Origin: Clostridium sp. CF012
GTDB lineage: Bacteria > Bacillota > Clostridia > Clostridiales > Clostridiaceae
Assembly (NCBI RefSeq): GCF_018861755.1
Contig: NZ_JAHLEF010000016.1
Location: 28,764 to 92,763, forward strand
Reading direction: 5' to 3'
Length of the DNA stretch: 64,000 nt
This document shows positions 17,614-27,729 of this stretch, piece by piece. The position numbers were made by a program, and so were the translations under genes. The notes below the pieces were generated by a model, which saw only the letters and a list, made by a program, of their open reading frames with translations, was not told the origin of the DNA and did not search any database. Numbering within the stretch: position 1 is the first letter of the stretch; the number at the start of each line of letters is the position of its first letter.

Positions 17614-17635
17614 TTTATCTTCTCCCTTAGCTATA

Positions 17636-19774
17636 TTAAAATTTAAATTTATTTATTAACTCAATTAATCCATTTGCTTTGTCATTCAACCCTTCAGCTA
17701 GTGAATTCATTAAATCATTCGAACTTGATTGGTTTTGTATCGTTTCTGTGACTTCTTGTGTTGCAGCTGTATTTTCCTCTGAGATTGCTGAGATATTAGT
17801 AATTGCCTCGTACAAATAATTTTTATCCTCATCTATTACATTTATAGACTTCATAGTATATTCCATTGCGTCAGAAATACCTGAAATTGAAACTTTAATG
17901 TCATCAAAGGATTTAATTGTACTACTAACTTGATTTAGTTCTTCCTTGAATAATTCCTTAGCATGGCTGGATATTTCTAAGGAAGCTCTTATTGATGTAT
18001 TTACTTTGCTTATAATCTTTTCAATTTCAAAGGAAGCACTTTGAGACTGCTCAGCTAATTTTCTAATTTCAATGGCAACTATTGAGAAACCTCTTCCAGC
18101 ATCTCCAGCTCTTGCAGCTTCTATTGAAGCATTTAATGCAAGGAGGTTGGTTTGTTTTGTAATACTATTAATTTTATTCAAAATGGTAAGGATATTTTTA
18201 GTGTTTTCATTTAATTCAACAATAGTATCTGATACCTTTGACATTGCACCAGAATTGTTTTCAGAAGTTTTGCTTAAGTTGTTAATTGTATTTGAGCTTT
18301 TATTTATAACATCAATTGAATTACAAGTTGCTTTACTAACGTTATTCAATGACATTATTGCACTTACAATTTCACCATTGAATTTATCTGATATTCTAGC
18401 ACAACTTAGGGTTTCCTCTGTTTGTTTTGAAGAACCCATGGTTATTTCTCCCACAGCTAAAACAACTTTCTTTGAACTAATATTAATACTGTTTGATAAA
18501 TTTAATATTTGAGCTGAAGAACTTGTTGTTTCTTTTGAAAGACCCGCAGTAATAGATAACATTTGCTTTAATTTTTCAGTCATGTTATTAAATTTACGGC
18601 TTAATTCATTAATCTCGTAAATACGATAGCTATTAGTTTTAAAGGTAAAATCACCTTGTGATACTTTTTCTGCAACAAGGATGATATCATTTATTGGATA
18701 GGTAATTCTGATGCTTATAAACATAGAAAATATAATTGTGAGAATTACACAAAGAATAATAATTGGAATAGATATAACCCCAATACTATTTGCAGTGGAA
18801 GAAAGTTCACTTGCAGGAACTACGGCTATAAGCTTCCATTCACTTGTACTATAAGTTGAAACTACTCCATGCATCTTTTTCCCTTTAGATGTATAGTCGA
18901 AGGCACCTTTACCTAGCAGTTTAATTTGATCCCATATAGGTAAGTCAACTTTTTTGCCACCAAAGGTAGTATCCTTGTGGGCAATAATATTTCCATATTT
19001 ATTCGAAATTAACATATATCCACTTGCACCTATTTCTGTATCTCTTATTGAGGAAGCAAAAATATCCGCATCGGCGTTTATTACCATCATACCAGCTATT
19101 TTCATAGTTGATGGGTTTTTTAACACCCTCATATAGCTAATAATTCGCTCATGTGAAGTTGAAAATGTATTTTCATGAACTTTGGACCATATGCCTTTTC
19201 CATCAGCGGAAACTGCGGCCTTATAGTCATCTGTTTCTTTAAAAGCAGAATATTTAGCTACATCTTTAATATCTGAACTAGAGGAATCAGAACTTCTAGA
19301 GATGTCATTGTCCGATAGAACATAGATACTTTTAATAAAACCAGAACCCCCACTCCCTACTAATGTAGCCAAGGTTTTGGAAAGATTATTAATAGACTCA
19401 ATTTTCTCAAATTCGTCAATTGACGTTGTAGTTAGTTCTGTAATAAACTCCTTATTTGAAATAATTTGACTTGAAACTGCTTCAATAGAAGCATCAATTA
19501 CCTGTATATAATTCATGTTTTGATTTAAAATTTGAGAAGTAGCTTTCTCAAAATCTGCTGAAACCTTTTGTTTAGTAACTACATAGATTAATAACGCAGA
19601 AATAGATAAAGTGAATAAAGATAGTAAGGTAAAAGTTATAACTAATTTCTTAAACAAACCACCCTTAGTTTTCAAATCCTTAAGAAACTTCAAACTAAAT
19701 TTCTCGGATTTAGTACTTTTTAAGGGCTTTTGTGAACCACTTATTTGGATTGCTTTAAAATTAATTTTGCCCAT
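17636..19774 (-). CDS. Methyl-accepting chemotaxis protein, probable chitooligosaccharide receptor
   Basis: The ~712-residue receptor has a cytoplasmic basic N-terminus and a first membrane helix (~45-70). An extracellular dCache-type domain (~75-330) contains [22 protein letters not shown] second membrane helix, a HAMP domain (~365-420) and a signalling domain follow, with the conserved hairpin tip [20 protein letters not shown]. The start at 19774 is chosen for its AGAGG site; an upstream ATG overlaps it. The gene is inside the sugar operon between permease and phosphorylase. It therefore probably drives movement toward the transported sugar, sensing it directly or through the binding protein. 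Ligand is inference. Confidence 0.88.
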   Translation of the reverse strand: MGKINFKAIQISGSQKPLKSTKSEKFSLKFLKDLKTKGGLFKKLVITFTLLSLFTLSISALLIYVVTKQKVSADFEKATSQILNQNMNYIQVIDASIEAVSSQIISNKEFITELTTTSIDEFEKIESINNLSKTLATLVGSGGSGFIKSIYVLSDNDISRSSDSSSSDIKDVAKYSAFKETDDYKAAVSADGKGIWSKVHENTFSTSHERIISYMRVLKNPSTMKIAGMMVINADADIFASSIRDTEIGASGYMLISNKYGNIIAHKDTTFGGKKVDLPIWDQIKLLGKGAFDYTSKGKKMHGVVSTYSTSEWKLIAVVPASELSSTANSIGVISIPIIILCVILTIIFSMFISIRITYPINDIILVAEKVSQGDFTFKTNSYRIYEINELSRKFNNMTEKLKQMLSITAGLSKETTSSSAQILNLSNSINISSKKVVLAVGEITMGSSKQTEETLSCARISDKFNGEIVSAIMSLNNVSKATCNSIDVINKSSNTINNLSKTSENNSGAMSKVSDTIVELNENTKNILTILNKINSITKQTNLLALNASIEAARAGDAGRGFSIVAIEIRKLAEQSQSASFEIEKIISKVNTSIRASLEISSHAKELFKEELNQVSSTIKSFDDIKVSISGISDAMEYTMKSINVIDEDKNYLYEAITNISAISEENTAATQEVTETIQNQSSSNDLMNSLAEGLNDKANGLIELINKFKF

Positions 19775-19821
19775 TATAATTCCTCTCAAAATTTATTCTT
19801 TAGAAGTTAGGTTGATTTTCC

Positions 19822-20703
19822 TTATCCCTTAACAGCACCAGCTGTCAATCCCTTAATTACATATTTTTGAGAAATTACATAGAGTACTATCACTGGAATT
19901 ATTGTTATTGTGAGCGCTGCCATCATTGCACCATAATCCGTATTAAACTGGCTTGAAATTTGGGTTAAAAGCACACTTATAGGTCTTAGTTCCCCTACAA
20001 GATACACAAGTGGAAGAAGTAAATCATTATAAGACCATAAAAAAATCATTATACCTGAGGTTGCGAGTATTGGAGTAGACAATGGGAGTATTATTTTCAT
20101 AAATATTTTTGGTATACTACACCCATCTATTATGGCAGCTTCTTCAAGCTCAACAGGAAGAGACTTCATAAATCCCGTCATCATAATTATAGCGAAATTT
20201 AAAAATCCAGCAGTATGTGGTACTATTACAGCTAAATAAGTGTTATTAAAATGAAAAAACTGTAATATTTTAATATTAGGAATAATAACTGCAAACTGTG
20301 GAACAAGCATACTAGCAACTAAAAGTATCATTATTGGTCCATTTAGAAAAAACTTAAACCTTGACAATACAAATGCAGCCATTGCTCCAAGAATTAATAC
20401 TAATACAACAACCGTACCAGAAATAATAAGACTATTAAAAAATCCCCTAGGAATGTCTATTTGAGAATATTTCCCAAGTGCACGGAAGTTATCTAAATTA
20501 AATTTAGTTGGAAAACTAAGAGCGCTAGAAATTATTTCAGATGAGCTCTTAAAGCTATTCATAATAACCCATGCTATTGGTGCAATGGTTGTTATCCCCC
20601 ATGCTATTAATATAAAATGTGTAATAACCTTCGACATAGTAATTTTTGATTTATTACGTTTTTTTTCTATATAAATATCTTTTGAAACTTTTGTATTTAA
20701 CAT
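19822..20703 (-). CDS. Chitobiose ABC importer permease (CUT1, MalG-like)
   Basis: The 293-residue permease has a cytoplasmic basic N-terminus (KKRNKSK) and six membrane segments. Its EAA loop is EEAAIIDGCSIPKIFMKIILP and it ends GLTAGAVKG, as MalG-type subunits do. It lies 24 bases after the partner permease. A GGGG site precedes the ATG. The substrate is inferred from the phosphorylase in the same operon. No ATPase gene accompanies it. Confidence 0.88.
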   Translation of the reverse strand: MLNTKVSKDIYIEKKRNKSKITMSKVITHFILIAWGITTIAPIAWVIMNSFKSSSEIISSALSFPTKFNLDNFRALGKYSQIDIPRGFFNSLIISGTVVVLVLILGAMAAFVLSRFKFFLNGPIMILLVASMLVPQFAVIIPNIKILQFFHFNNTYLAVIVPHTAGFLNFAIIMMTGFMKSLPVELEEAAIIDGCSIPKIFMKIILPLSTPILATSGIMIFLWSYNDLLLPLVYLVGELRPISVLLTQISSQFNTDYGAMMAALTITIIPVIVLYVISQKYVIKGLTAGAVKG

Positions 20704-20727
20704 ACTCTAACATCCCCTCATAATCAA

Positions 20728-21597
20728 CTAATAACTTATCGGCTCTTTCCTTGACATTAATGTAGTAATAATAGTCAAACCAATTCCGATAACAACCATA
20801 AGAATAGATAGTGCAGACCCATAGCCTTGATTCATAGATTGGAATGTAGTTTGATATATATACGTGCTCAAAACCTGACTTGAATTCATCGGACCACCCT
20901 GGGTTATTGTAAATATAATATCAAAAACCTTTATAGCTGATGTAATTACGAGTGCAATAGTTGTAATTATTACATCCCTTATAAGTGGAAGTGTTATATA
21001 TATTGATTTGGAGAATCCCGTTACACCATCCAAAGCTGCTGATTCATATATATCACTTGGTATTTTTGTAAGTGCGGTCATAAATATTACAAAATAAAAA
21101 CCAGTCATTTGCCAAATATACGGCATCATAGAAAGTAATGCTGAAGATTTTTCAGTTAACCATATTTTCTTTGACATACCAAATATACCTAAAATGTTAT
21201 TCAAAAGACCTGCATCATACTGATATGTAAGTGCGAACAAGAGTCCTATTGCGGAACCTGATACTACAACTGGAAAAAAGAAAACTGTTCTATAAAGCTT
21301 AAAACCCCTCTTAACTCCGTCCATGAGCATTGCAAGGAGTAGAGCGAATCCAATTTCAAATATAATACATAATAATATTAATAATAGTGTGTTTTTGATT
21401 GCTATCCCAACTACGGGGTCCTGTAAAAGTCTCTGATAATTCGCAAGGCCTATAAAAGTCTTTTTCTTTGAAAAATAATGCCATTCAGTTAAACTAAAAT
21501 AGAAGGTTTGGATTAGCGGATTGAATAGAAAAACCGTAATTAAAGTAAGGGCTGGTGCTAAAAATAAAAGAGCATATTTTTTATCCTTTAAAATCAT
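20728..21597 (-). CDS. Chitobiose ABC importer permease (CUT1, MalF-like)
   Basis: From the ATG at 21597 the protein (MILKDKKYALLFLAPAL) has six membrane segments and a degenerate EAA loop (ESAALDGVTGFSKSIYITLP). A GGGAG lies 8 bases before this ATG. Longer versions would start inside the hairpin at 21627-21674, so they are unlikely. It partners the MalG-like permease downstream. Confidence 0.87.
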   Translation of the reverse strand: MILKDKKYALLFLAPALTLITVFLFNPLIQTFYFSLTEWHYFSKKKTFIGLANYQRLLQDPVVGIAIKNTLLLILLCIIFEIGFALLLAMLMDGVKRGFKLYRTVFFFPVVVSGSAIGLLFALTYQYDAGLLNNILGIFGMSKKIWLTEKSSALLSMMPYIWQMTGFYFVIFMTALTKIPSDIYESAALDGVTGFSKSIYITLPLIRDVIITTIALVITSAIKVFDIIFTITQGGPMNSSQVLSTYIYQTTFQSMNQGYGSALSILMVVIGIGLTIITTLMSRKEPISY

Positions 21598-21626
21598 ATT
21601 CATTACTCCCTGAAACATTATTTTGA

Positions 21627-21674
21627 AATACACAATGCTCAACATATAGTAAATTCTATTGCGCATTGTGTATT
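21627..21674 (-). other. Intercistronic hairpin between binding-protein and permease genes
   Basis: AATACACAATGC at 21627-21638 pairs with 21663-21674 (12 bp, 24-base loop). It is in the gap after the binding-protein gene and lacks a T-run. It is the counterpart of the hairpins at 4856-4890 and 44205-44245 and probably stabilises the binding-protein mRNA. Confidence 0.7.
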
Positions 21675-21720
21675 ATTAATTTAAGATATTATTAATTTTA
21701 GATATTACTAATGAGTCTAA

Positions 21721-22986
21721 TTATTTTGCTAATTTTTGTGCTTCATCAAGTACTTGTTGTGAAGTCTTCTTTCCAGCAACTATATATTGCATACCTTTCC
21801 ATATAGTTGTAAAGGCTTCCTGATTCATATTATCTCCAGCAGGACTAGTCATGCTAGTAGCCTTAGTCATAAAGTTATCGATATTTTTTGAGAGTGTGCC
21901 ACCTGTAGTTGAAGTTGGTACATTTTGAAGTGGAACGCCTCCTTTTTCAGCAAATTTCGCAAGTTGTTCTGGTTGAGTCATAAACTTAACAAATTTCATT
22001 CCAGCTCCATCTTTCTTGTCATTAAGAGCCTTAGTTACATACCAGCCTGTGCCTGTACCACCAATGATGTCATTAGCACCCGCTTTTGCTCCAGGTACTA
22101 GCGGCATTGGTATTATATCAACATTTTCCATCTTCTGAAATGCTCCACCTGACCAAGAACCTGAAATAAACATTGCAGCTTTCTTATCAGCAAAAGCCTG
22201 AGCACAAGCAGCTTGTTTAATTGTTAAGGCATCTTTTGTAAACGCTTTTTTATCATAAAGGTCTTTAGCGAGTGCAAGCGCTGGAGCCCAGCTGGCATCA
22301 AATGCTTTATTGTGACCGGAAGCTCCGCCTTGTGAAAGTAATAATGTTTCAATTAAATAATGTGGTTCTTCAGCAAATGAAGTAGCAATTGGAGTTATGT
22401 TTTTTGCATTAAGTACTGGAATAGCCTTTAAAATATCCTCATAAGTCTTAGGAATTTCAAGTCCGTTATTCTTAAATAAATCGGTATTTATCCATACTCC
22501 TTCAAAGAATCCAATGTAAGGAAGTGCATAAAGCTTACCCTCATACTTACCAGCATCCAGGCCTGCTTTCTTAAATGTTCCAGCCCAAGCAGTATCTTTA
22601 GCTAATTCATCTTCCCAAGAAATAACCTTACCGGAATCAACAAGCGGTTTTCCAGCTGCACCATTAAATCCATATGTTACATCTGGTTCATTACCTGAAG
22701 CAAAATCAGTATTTATTTTTGTTTTAAAAGCCTCACTTGCAGCAGAAGTAGCTTCATCTATAACTTTGATTTTAGGATATTTAACTTGGAAATCTTTTAT
22801 GGCCTGTTGCCATACTTCTGTGTATGGGTCTGCACCAGTAAAGGTTGTTTCTACTCTAATTGTTACTTCCTTCTCCTCTGCAACTGGTGTAGTTGCTGCT
22901 GGTTTCTTAGTACCACATCCAACCAAAGTTGAAGCTAAAACAGCAGTTGTCATGAGCAAACAAATAATTTTTTTTGATTTTTTCAT
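21721..22986 (-). CDS. Chitobiose ABC importer, substrate-binding lipoprotein
   Basis: The 421-residue family 1 solute-binding protein has a Lys-rich start (MKKSKK), a hydrophobic core and lipobox STLVGC with Cys24. The mature part carries the usual pattern (ADPYTEVWQQAIKDFQ, later KKAAMFISGSWSGG). It is first in the operon, with GGGGGG before the ATG. The promoter (23126-23154) and a catabolite-repression-like site (23088-23101) lie upstream. Ligand inferred from the downstream phosphorylase. Confidence 0.9.
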   Translation of the reverse strand: MKKSKKIICLLMTTAVLASTLVGCGTKKPAATTPVAEEKEVTIRVETTFTGADPYTEVWQQAIKDFQVKYPKIKVIDEATSAASEAFKTKINTDFASGNEPDVTYGFNGAAGKPLVDSGKVISWEDELAKDTAWAGTFKKAGLDAGKYEGKLYALPYIGFFEGVWINTDLFKNNGLEIPKTYEDILKAIPVLNAKNITPIATSFAEEPHYLIETLLLSQGGASGHNKAFDASWAPALALAKDLYDKKAFTKDALTIKQAACAQAFADKKAAMFISGSWSGGAFQKMENVDIIPMPLVPGAKAGANDIIGGTGTGWYVTKALNDKKDGAGMKFVKFMTQPEQLAKFAEKGGVPLQNVPTSTTGGTLSKNIDNFMTKATSMTSPAGDNMNQEAFTTIWKGMQYIVAGKKTSQQVLDEAQKLAK

Positions 22987-23087
22987 TTTGATATCCCCCC
23001 ATTTTTAATTTTTACAATATTATTAATATATTAATGTATGAGCTTTTCGCATATTAACAATATTGATTGAATTTTTTCAAATTACCG

Positions 23088-23154
23088 TGTAAATGTTTTC
23101 ATAATTGTTAACAACTTACAAACACATTATACCATCCATCTCAAAAACATTAAA
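23088..23154 (-). promoter_or_regulatory. Chitobiose operon promoter and cre-like site
   Basis: Minus-strand TATAAT at 23126-23131 is preceded by TGG (extended -10). A weak TTTAAT -35 at 23149-23154 sits 17 bases upstream. Downstream of the predicted start, at 23088-23101, is TGTAAATGTTTTCA, one base from the CcpA cre consensus core. A cre there would act as a roadblock under glucose. The divergent kinase/regulator genes begin at 23299, so this 311-base gap serves both directions. Confidence 0.65.
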
Positions 23155-23298
23155 TCAGTTCAAATTGGCATTTATTTGTTTATTTTGGCTTGTAAGTAAA
23201 ATAATAGAATTTGTAATTCATTAAGCGAAATAGCGAAATATACTGTATAATAATAGAAAACATACTAAAATTTAAATGCATATGAAAGGACTTTTATT

Positions 23299-25059
23299 AT
23301 GACAAAATATTCTATGAAATCCAAGCTTATTATTATTGCAATTCTATTTATTCTTTATCCTACAATAATTATTGGATATTTAGGATATGTCAACTATTCA
23401 AAAATGATTAAAGAAAAAGCTATAGTGGACTATCAAAGTGCAGCTGAGCAACTAACAGAATCACTTTCAGACAGAATGGACAAGCTTAACCTCTTCTCAA
23501 TACAGCTTTTTTATGACCGCAAAATAATTGATACAAATACTTTAATTAATTCTAATAATTTAGATTTTATATATGAAAATAGTTTCCAACAGTATTTACA
23601 ATCTTTACTTTTCTCTAAATATGAACTAAACGAAATTCTCATTAAATATTCTGAGAGTGAAAAGGTTTTTCAAGCAAATAGAACTTTTGTTGCTACTACA
23701 GATTGCTATACCAATATGGATAAGTTAAATGAGCTAGCCATAAAAGGAAAGGGAGCTCCAGTATGGTATGTAACAAGTAAAAAGGGGAAAATAGATGGTA
23801 TTTACCTTGCAAAATCCATATACGATTCATTAAATGTGAATAAGGTAGTTGGTCTTCTAGCCTTCGAAATAGATAATCAATACTTTCTAGAAGTATTTAA
23901 CAATCTCATAATTAACTCAAAGCAAACCTTGGGTCTCTATAGTAGCGATGGTCAATTAATATTTATAAATGATAGTTTTGATGTAAATTCCAATAAATCC
24001 ATACAATCTTTTCTTGATTCTAATTTAGACAAAGGCGAAGGCGAGGTAAAGACTAAAAATGATTCTATATATATGATATATGACACAATTAAACCAGCCA
24101 ATTGGAAACTTGTTGTTGGAATTTCAGGAAATGTATTATTTAAAGAAATACGAAAAGTAGCCAAATTTAGCATAATTCTATGTATAGCTACTCTTCCTAT
24201 TTGCTTATTACTTATAAATTACTTACATAGTACAATTATACGTCCACTGAATATATTAATAAAAAGGATGAAGGAAATAGAAAATGGTAACATGGGTGTA
24301 ATAATAGAAAGTAATCGAAAGGATGAGTTTGGTTTCGTGTTTCGTACCTTTAATAAAATGTCGGAAAATATAAAGAATCTAATTGATACAGTATATAAAG
24401 AACAAATTGTAATGAAGCAATCTGAAATTAATGCGCTGCAAGCTCAAATCAATCCTCATTTTTTGTATAATACACTTGAGGCCATAAACTGGAAGGCAAA
24501 AATTCACGGCGATGATGAGGTCAGTGAAATGATTTCCGCTTTTTCGTACATTATAGAAGCAAACCTGAATAGGAGCAATGAGAAATTTATTCCTATTTAT
24601 AAAGAAATCGAATACATCCAAAGCTATAAATTTTTAATTCAAAAACGATTTGGCAAAAAAATAGAATTTAATTTAGCTGTTGATGAGGACACCCTTAATA
24701 ACTGTCTTCCTAAGCTCTTAATTCAACCTATAATTGAAAACACAATATACCATGGCCTTGAAATGAAAAAAGGTGGAGGAACAGTAGATATTACAATAAA
24801 GAAGGAAAATAATCAACTAATTATTACTGTAGCAGACGATGGGTTAGGTATTGAAAAAAATAAATTACTAGCCCTTACAGAAGCCATGAGCGATGATAAG
24901 TTTTCAGAACCTGAAAATTTCTTGGATAATTCTAAGATAGGTGTAATTAATGTACATCGCAGAATTAGACTACTTTATGGTAAGGACTACGGAGTAAACA
25001 TAGAAAGTAAGGAGGGTATGTGGACGCTTGTTACAATTAAAGTACCTGTAAGCAGTTAA
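23299..25059 (+). CDS. Sensor histidine kinase, YesM/LytS type
   Basis: The 586-residue kinase has a first membrane helix (~9-30), an extracellular sensor of about 260 residues (Cache-like) and a second membrane helix (~292-312). A HAMP domain follows (IIRPLNILIKRMKEIENGNMG region). The His_kinase domain carries the phospho-acceptor His387 in INPHFLYNTLE, and the C-terminal HATPase has N-box IQPIIENT and G-box DDGLGIE. It is divergent from the chitobiose operon and 16 bases ahead of its response regulator. It probably senses an extracellular chitooligosaccharide, alone or with the binding protein; that ligand is inference. Confidence 0.9.
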   Translation: MTKYSMKSKLIIIAILFILYPTIIIGYLGYVNYSKMIKEKAIVDYQSAAEQLTESLSDRMDKLNLFSIQLFYDRKIIDTNTLINSNNLDFIYENSFQQYLQSLLFSKYELNEILIKYSESEKVFQANRTFVATTDCYTNMDKLNELAIKGKGAPVWYVTSKKGKIDGIYLAKSIYDSLNVNKVVGLLAFEIDNQYFLEVFNNLIINSKQTLGLYSSDGQLIFINDSFDVNSNKSIQSFLDSNLDKGEGEVKTKNDSIYMIYDTIKPANWKLVVGISGNVLFKEIRKVAKFSIILCIATLPICLLLINYLHSTIIRPLNILIKRMKEIENGNMGVIIESNRKDEFGFVFRTFNKMSENIKNLIDTVYKEQIVMKQSEINALQAQINPHFLYNTLEAINWKAKIHGDDEVSEMISAFSYIIEANLNRSNEKFIPIYKEIEYIQSYKFLIQKRFGKKIEFNLAVDEDTLNNCLPKLLIQPIIENTIYHGLEMKKGGGTVDITIKKENNQLIITVADDGLGIEKNKLLALTEAMSDDKFSEPENFLDNSKIGVINVHRRIRLLYGKDYGVNIESKEGMWTLVTIKVPVSS

Positions 25060-25075
25060 AAGGGGTGTATATTAA

Positions 25076-25906
25076 ATGTATAAAGTACTTATAATTGATG
25101 ATGAAGAAATAATAAGAGAAGGCCTAAAAACTGTTATTGCTTGGGAAACATTAGGCTGCAGCGTTATAGGTGAAGCTGCCGACGGCGATGAAGGCCTAGA
25201 AATGCTTTCATCACTTCAACCTGACATTGTAATAACTGACATCAGGATGCCAGGTTTAAATGGTTTAGAAATGATTTCTAAACTAAAAGAACATAAGCAT
25301 GGATGTAAAATAATAATATTATCTGGCTTTAGAGATTTTGAGTATGCCCAACAAGCTGTTAAACTTGGAGCCTTTAGATTTCTTCTCAAACCCACAAATA
25401 CTAAGGAACTAATCCTTTCCATTGAAGACGCTATTATTGAACTTAAAAAAGTAAAATCTAATGAAGAAATCTTTAAAAACTTGAAAAGAAAAGTTAAAGA
25501 AGATTACAATTCAAGTGATCGCGTTACAATTACGGAAGATAAATCACTTAATACTAATGAAAAAAATTCTAAGTATCTTGTAGTTAAAGCCCTGTCTTTT
25601 ATGAAGGCGAATGTAAATATGAGTTTAACCTTAAAAGATGTATCCGACCATTTATATATCAGTACCTGGTACCTTAGTAAACTGATAAAAAAAGAGACTG
25701 GCAGTACCTTTATTTATACTTTAAGTGAAATGCGTATTGATGAGGCTAAAAAATTATTACTTCAGCCCCAATATAAAATTTATGAAGTTTCAACAATGAT
25801 AGGTTTTACAGACGTAACCTACTTCAATAAACTCTTTAAAAGTATTACTGGTTTAAAACCTATGGAGTATCGAAATAAAAACTTTAATGATGAAAATATC
25901 AATTAA
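25076..25906 (+). CDS. AraC-type response regulator, YesN type
   Basis: The 276-residue protein has an N-terminal receiver (IIDDEEIIREG, phospho-acceptor Asp55 in VITDIRMPG, Lys in FLLKPT) and a C-terminal AraC double helix-turn-helix (~175-270, ending VTYFNKLFKSITGLKPMEYR). It is co-transcribed with the YesM-type kinase. The likely target is the divergent chitobiose promoter region at 23.0-23.3 kb. A bidirectional terminator at 26013-26048 follows. Confidence 0.9.
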   Translation: MYKVLIIDDEEIIREGLKTVIAWETLGCSVIGEAADGDEGLEMLSSLQPDIVITDIRMPGLNGLEMISKLKEHKHGCKIIILSGFRDFEYAQQAVKLGAFRFLLKPTNTKELILSIEDAIIELKKVKSNEEIFKNLKRKVKEDYNSSDRVTITEDKSLNTNEKNSKYLVVKALSFMKANVNMSLTLKDVSDHLYISTWYLSKLIKKETGSTFIYTLSEMRIDEAKKLLLQPQYKIYEVSTMIGFTDVTYFNKLFKSITGLKPMEYRNKNFNDENIN

Positions 25907-26012
25907 GCTTCTGCAAATTTTTCACAAACTAGCACTTATAAATGTTCTGTTACTTTATTTCCCAAGCAATATATATATTTTTACATTATTTTCTTCACCC
26001 CCTAAGTAAGAA

Positions 26013-26048
26013 AAGAACAAGAAAGCATATACTTTCTTGTTCTTTTTG
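26013..26048. terminator. Bidirectional terminator
   Basis: Perfect 13-bp stem, AAGAACAAGAAAG (26013-26025) against 26032-26044, with a 6-base loop. T-rich tails follow on both strands. It separates the convergent response-regulator gene and the SAM-hydroxide adenosyltransferase operon. Confidence 0.9.
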
Positions 26049-26078
26049 TTGTATCTCTAAATTAACCCTTAAAAAGCT

Positions 26079-26921
26079 CTAATCTATTTTTTTAAACTCT
26101 ATACTCCAATGTATTCCAGTTCCGATGCTATAAGCCTTGGCAAAGTTCCCTTGGTTTATCGCAACCGCCATACGGTATACAGAGTTAACATAAATTAACT
26201 GCTCACTTACGTATACGTCTGCAAATGACTTCCCATAAACTATACGATTGTTGTATACACGGGTTGGACCATTGCAAATTATAACTTCAACTCTGTCCCC
26301 TACATTAAATCCAATTTCTAAAAAATCTTCTCTTGTGATATCAGTCCATAAGCTACCAAAACGTACATCTAGAATATCAATGCTACCTTTTACACTTTTT
26401 TCGGTTTTTACTATTTTACCTATTTCAAGCTCCACTATATTTTCTACTGATAATAATGCCCCCACCTCTTCAAATGTAATAATGCCTGCAGCAATCTTTG
26501 CTCCGGTATAAGCGTAAACATCCCGACCGTGGAAGGTAAAGGAACTTTCAGTGTCTTGTCGACGGTGCTTTGATTCTTCAATTTCTCTAATTTCAGTTAT
26601 ACCTACATATTTTTTGAGATGTGTTAAGGTACCGTTATCAGGGGTAACAATGTAGTGACCAGATTCAGTTAATGCTACTACACTCTTCCGGCTTGACCCA
26701 ACCCCTGGGTCTACCACTGAAATAAAAACCGTGCCTTTAGGCCAATATTCTACTGATTGAAAAAGACGGTATGATGCCTCCCATATGTTATAAGGTGTAA
26801 TATCATGTGTTAAGTTATAAAGCTTTAAATTTTCCTCTACTTCATGAGCCACGCCATACATAGCTGCAACGGCACCATCCACTAAACCGAAATCGCTTTG
26901 AAATACCAGTAAATTTTTCAT
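26079..26921 (-). CDS. SAM-hydroxide adenosyltransferase (DUF62) paralogue 1
   Basis: This 280-residue protein belongs to the SAM hydrolase/chlorinase/fluorinase superfamily. It has an N-terminal QSDFGLVDGAVAAMYG and the signature VVDPGVGSSRK with the conserved Asp and Arg. TPDNGTLTHL and FHGRDVYAY follow, with the conserved His. The Asp-Arg-His set marks the hydroxide-using group, which splits SAM into adenosine and methionine, rather than a halogenase. It is the last gene of the operon, 1 base after the GNAT gene. It is clearly paralogous to the gene at 27730-28572. The physiological reason to destroy SAM here is unknown. Confidence 0.87.
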   Translation of the reverse strand: MKNLLVFQSDFGLVDGAVAAMYGVAHEVEENLKLYNLTHDITPYNIWEASYRLFQSVEYWPKGTVFISVVDPGVGSSRKSVVALTESGHYIVTPDNGTLTHLKKYVGITEIREIEESKHRRQDTESSFTFHGRDVYAYTGAKIAAGIITFEEVGALLSVENIVELEIGKIVKTEKSVKGSIDILDVRFGSLWTDITREDFLEIGFNVGDRVEVIICNGPTRVYNNRIVYGKSFADVYVSEQLIYVNSVYRMAVAINQGNFAKAYSIGTGIHWSIEFKKID

Positions 26922-26922
26922 A

Positions 26923-27720
26923 CTATTTCCTCCCTAAAATTGCCCACTTATCAATATTACGGAATCCTAACTTGTGATAAATCTCGCCTGCTTCCGGATT
27001 ATCAAAGAATAGACATGCTGATTTTCCTTTAAGAAATAAGTTTTGACACAAAGCAGAAATTATCTTACTTGAAAGTCCTTGTTTTCTATATTCTGGAATA
27101 GTTAAAATACCTCCCACCATAGCGCTAACACTTGTTTCAGCAGTGGTATTGCCGTGGCTTACAATTTTACCATCTTTCTTTATAAACATATGCACTCCTT
27201 CTTTTGTTATAATTCTGCTTGCAATCTGTTTATAACGGCTATCTATTCCTGAAGAATATAAACCTGAAAATTCTTCTATCTGTTCATAGGCGAGTGTAAT
27301 CTCCATTGCATCTATGCTTTCTGCAGTTTCAACTTCTGATGTATCCTTAATGAGTTTTGAGATATCTAGAAGTTGGCAAAAATACATATCTCTTTTGGAA
27401 TATTTACTTTTCACAACTGGGTAAAATAAATCTATTACCGTGAGTTTTCCACTAATTATGTTTACATCTCTTGTGCTTAATAGGATTTCTATTTCATTAA
27501 TTTCTAGATCTAAATCCTTACTATAAATAATAAAATTATCATGGTATCGTAGCACAATACCCACTAGTTTATGACCTAACGTTTGAATCCAGACCTCCTG
27601 GAAATCAGTTTCGAATCCAAAATTTTCTATATCACCTATTATAAATAAGTTTATATTAGGCTCAGCTAAACAGTAATCCATTATTAACCCTCTGTGTTTT
27701 TCCGTTGCCTTCGTTAGCAT
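26923..27720 (-). CDS. GNAT-family N-acetyltransferase, two-domain
   Basis: The 265-residue protein has an N-terminal region (~1-130) with a degenerate GNAT-like pattern and a C-terminal GNAT domain. In the latter, VGGILTIPEYRKQGLSSKII carries the acetyl-CoA loop RKQGLS and YHKLGFRNIDKWAI gives the last strand. The substrate is unknown. It is sandwiched between the two DUF62 genes with 9- and 1-base gaps, so it belongs to the same pathway. Acetylation of a transported or SAM-derived compound is possible but unproven. Confidence 0.82.
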   Translation of the reverse strand: MLTKATEKHRGLIMDYCLAEPNINLFIIGDIENFGFETDFQEVWIQTLGHKLVGIVLRYHDNFIIYSKDLDLEINEIEILLSTRDVNIISGKLTVIDLFYPVVKSKYSKRDMYFCQLLDISKLIKDTSEVETAESIDAMEITLAYEQIEEFSGLYSSGIDSRYKQIASRIITKEGVHMFIKKDGKIVSHGNTTAETSVSAMVGGILTIPEYRKQGLSSKIISALCQNLFLKGKSACLFFDNPEAGEIYHKLGFRNIDKWAILGRK

Positions 27721-27729
27721 AATTCACTC

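Noticed and set aside
19822..22986. Assigning the importer to cellobiose on the basis of the GH94 gene
   Set aside because: The phosphorylase looks more like the chitobiose type, so the cellobiose label was not used.
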